Part shown: piece by piece, positions 5,170 to 5,978 of the stretch | Layout: each line of letters begins with the position of its first letter | Numbering within the stretch: the stretch's first letter is position 1 | Assembly (NCBI GenBank): GCA_022709925.1 | Contig: JAKLHX010000073.1 | Coordinates: forward strand, 1-5,978 | Direction of reading: 5' to 3' | Source of the DNA: Candidatus Margulisiibacteriota bacterium | GTDB lineage: Bacteria; Margulisbacteria; WOR-1; JAKLHX01 | Length of the DNA stretch: 5,978 nucleotides | Program-made: the position numbers and the translations under genes | The notes under the pieces: generated by a model | The model's input: the letters and a program-made list of their open reading frames with translations, nothing else | The model's database searches: none | What the model was told of the DNA's origin: nothing

Positions 5170-5978
5170 AGATCGGGATCGTCGGGTTGCCGAACGTAGG
5201 GAAGTCCACCTTATTCAATAGTCTTACAAAAGCCCACGCCGAAGTTTCAAATTATCCTTTTACTACGATCGACCCAAATATCGGAGTGGTTTTCGTCCCG
5301 GACGAAAGACTGGACCGCTTAGCCGATATGACGGGATCAAAGAAAAAAGTCCTCACCACGATAGAGTTTGTTGATATTGCCGGTCTCGTAAAAGGAGCGA
5401 GCAAAGGAGAGGGGTTGGGGAACCAATTCCTCGCGAACATAAGAGAAGTGGATGCGGTCGCGCATGTTGTGCGATGTTTTGACGACCCGTCGATCGTACA
5501 TGTCGAGGGCGCCCCAGATCCGGTCAGGGACATCGAGACGATAAATGCCGAGCTGATGTTGGCCGATCTGGGAACGGTAGAAAAAAAGCTTTCGGACATA
5601 AGATCAACGCCGGCTCTTCAAAGACTTTTGCAAGCCAACGATAAAACAGCGCTGGCGCATGTAAGTGCATTAAAAAAAACACAGGAGGCCTTAAGCAAAG
5701 GACTTCTGCTTTCTTCCGTCGATTGGAGCGACGAAGAAAAAGATGTTTTGAGGCCTCTTTTTCTGTTGACGATGAAGCCCCGCATGATAATAGCCAATAT
5801 GGATGAGAAATCTTTTATCTCCGGCGGCAATCATTTTGTCGAAGAAGCGCAAAGGGCGGCAAAAAACACAGGGGATATTTCGGTCTGGATCTGCACAAAG
5901 CTTGAGGAAGAGATTCTGGAGTTGCCTAAAGAAGAAGCCGCTCAATACTTGGCTGAAATAGGGGCTAAAACGCTTCGC
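5160..5978 (+). CDS. ychF: Obg-family ATPase YchF (OLA1-type), 3' end outside window
   Basis: The first 273 codons (usual full length about 360) of the universally conserved ribosome-associated P-loop ATPase YchF. The start is the ATG at 5160, inside the end of nadC; it matches the E. coli N-terminus residue for residue (MSLKIGIVGLPNVGKSTLFN). Seen motifs are the G1 P-loop GLPNVGKST (9-17), G2-region PFTTIDPN (33-40), G3 block DIAGLVKGASKGEGLGNQFL (72-91), HVVRCF (102-107) and the G4 position NMDE (213-216) in place of NKxD. That change is the family hallmark linked to ATP preference over GTP. A coiled-coil-like helical insert spans roughly 128-185. The redox-sensitive Cys35 described for E. 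coli YchF is Thr35 here. The C-terminal TGS-like domain lies beyond the window. No stop codon occurs in frame up to the edge. A weak GGA at 5148-5150 is the only ribosome-site candidate, so coupling to nadC translation is likely. Confidence 0.95.
   Translation, partial: MSLKIGIVGLPNVGKSTLFNSLTKAHAEVSNYPFTTIDPNIGVVFVPDERLDRLADMTGSKKKVLTTIEFVDIAGLVKGASKGEGLGNQFLANIREVDAVAHVVRCFDDPSIVHVEGAPDPVRDIETINAELMLADLGTVEKKLSDIRSTPALQRLLQANDKTALAHVSALKKTQEALSKGLLLSSVDWSDEEKDVLRPLFLLTMKPRMIIANMDEKSFISGGNHFVEEAQRAAKNTGDISVWICTKLEEEILELPKEEAAQYLAEIGAKTLR

Noticed and set aside
1..5978. A new defence, mobile or multi-gene system
   Set aside because: All seven genes belong to known housekeeping or enzyme families, and I saw no direct or inverted repeats, transposase, integrase, toxin-antitoxin pair or repeat array on either strand.

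Overview
The window is ordinary bacterial chromosome carrying seven genes, all core or near-core housekeeping functions. No mobile element, CRISPR array, RNA gene or phage gene is visible. Base composition is moderate, Ile is mostly encoded by ATA, and Arg often by AGG/AGA. The cluster pyrH-frr-uppS-cdsA followed directly by nadC and ychF, instead of the common dxr/rseP, suggests an uncultured candidate-phylum bacterium, perhaps of the Omnitrophota/Elusimicrobiota/Margulisbacteria kind. That lineage guess is weak and rests on general impression only.

Layout: (1) Positions 1-506, minus strand: the 5' part of mnmG (tRNA U34 modification), starting at a GTG and running off the left edge. (2) Positions 507-592: a short divergent intergenic region with an extended -10 promoter for mnmG and a weaker candidate promoter for the next gene. 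(3) Positions 593-1393, plus strand: a divergent member of the ribulose-phosphate 3-epimerase family with its metal ligands intact. (4) Positions 1399-1428: a textbook sigma70-type promoter directly in front of pyrH. (5) Positions 1440-5978, plus strand: a tight run pyrH, frr, uppS, cdsA, nadC, ychF. Gaps are 1, 39, 7 and 5 bases, then a 10-base overlap; ychF runs off the right edge.

The run looks like a single operon. PyrH makes UDP, which leads to UTP and CTP. CTP is a substrate of CdsA for phospholipid synthesis. UppS makes the C55 lipid carrier for cell-wall glycans. Frr recycles ribosomes, NadC makes the NAD precursor nicotinate mononucleotide, and YchF is a ribosome-associated ATPase.

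The most interesting signal is in gene expression. Both clear promoters sit so close to their start codons that the transcripts should have a zero-base (mnmG) or about 4-6-base (pyrH) leader, and neither gene has a Shine-Dalgarno site. Other genes here (the epimerase-like gene, frr, cdsA) do have good Shine-Dalgarno sites, so leaderless and led initiation appear to coexist. I did not find a new multi-gene system in this window.
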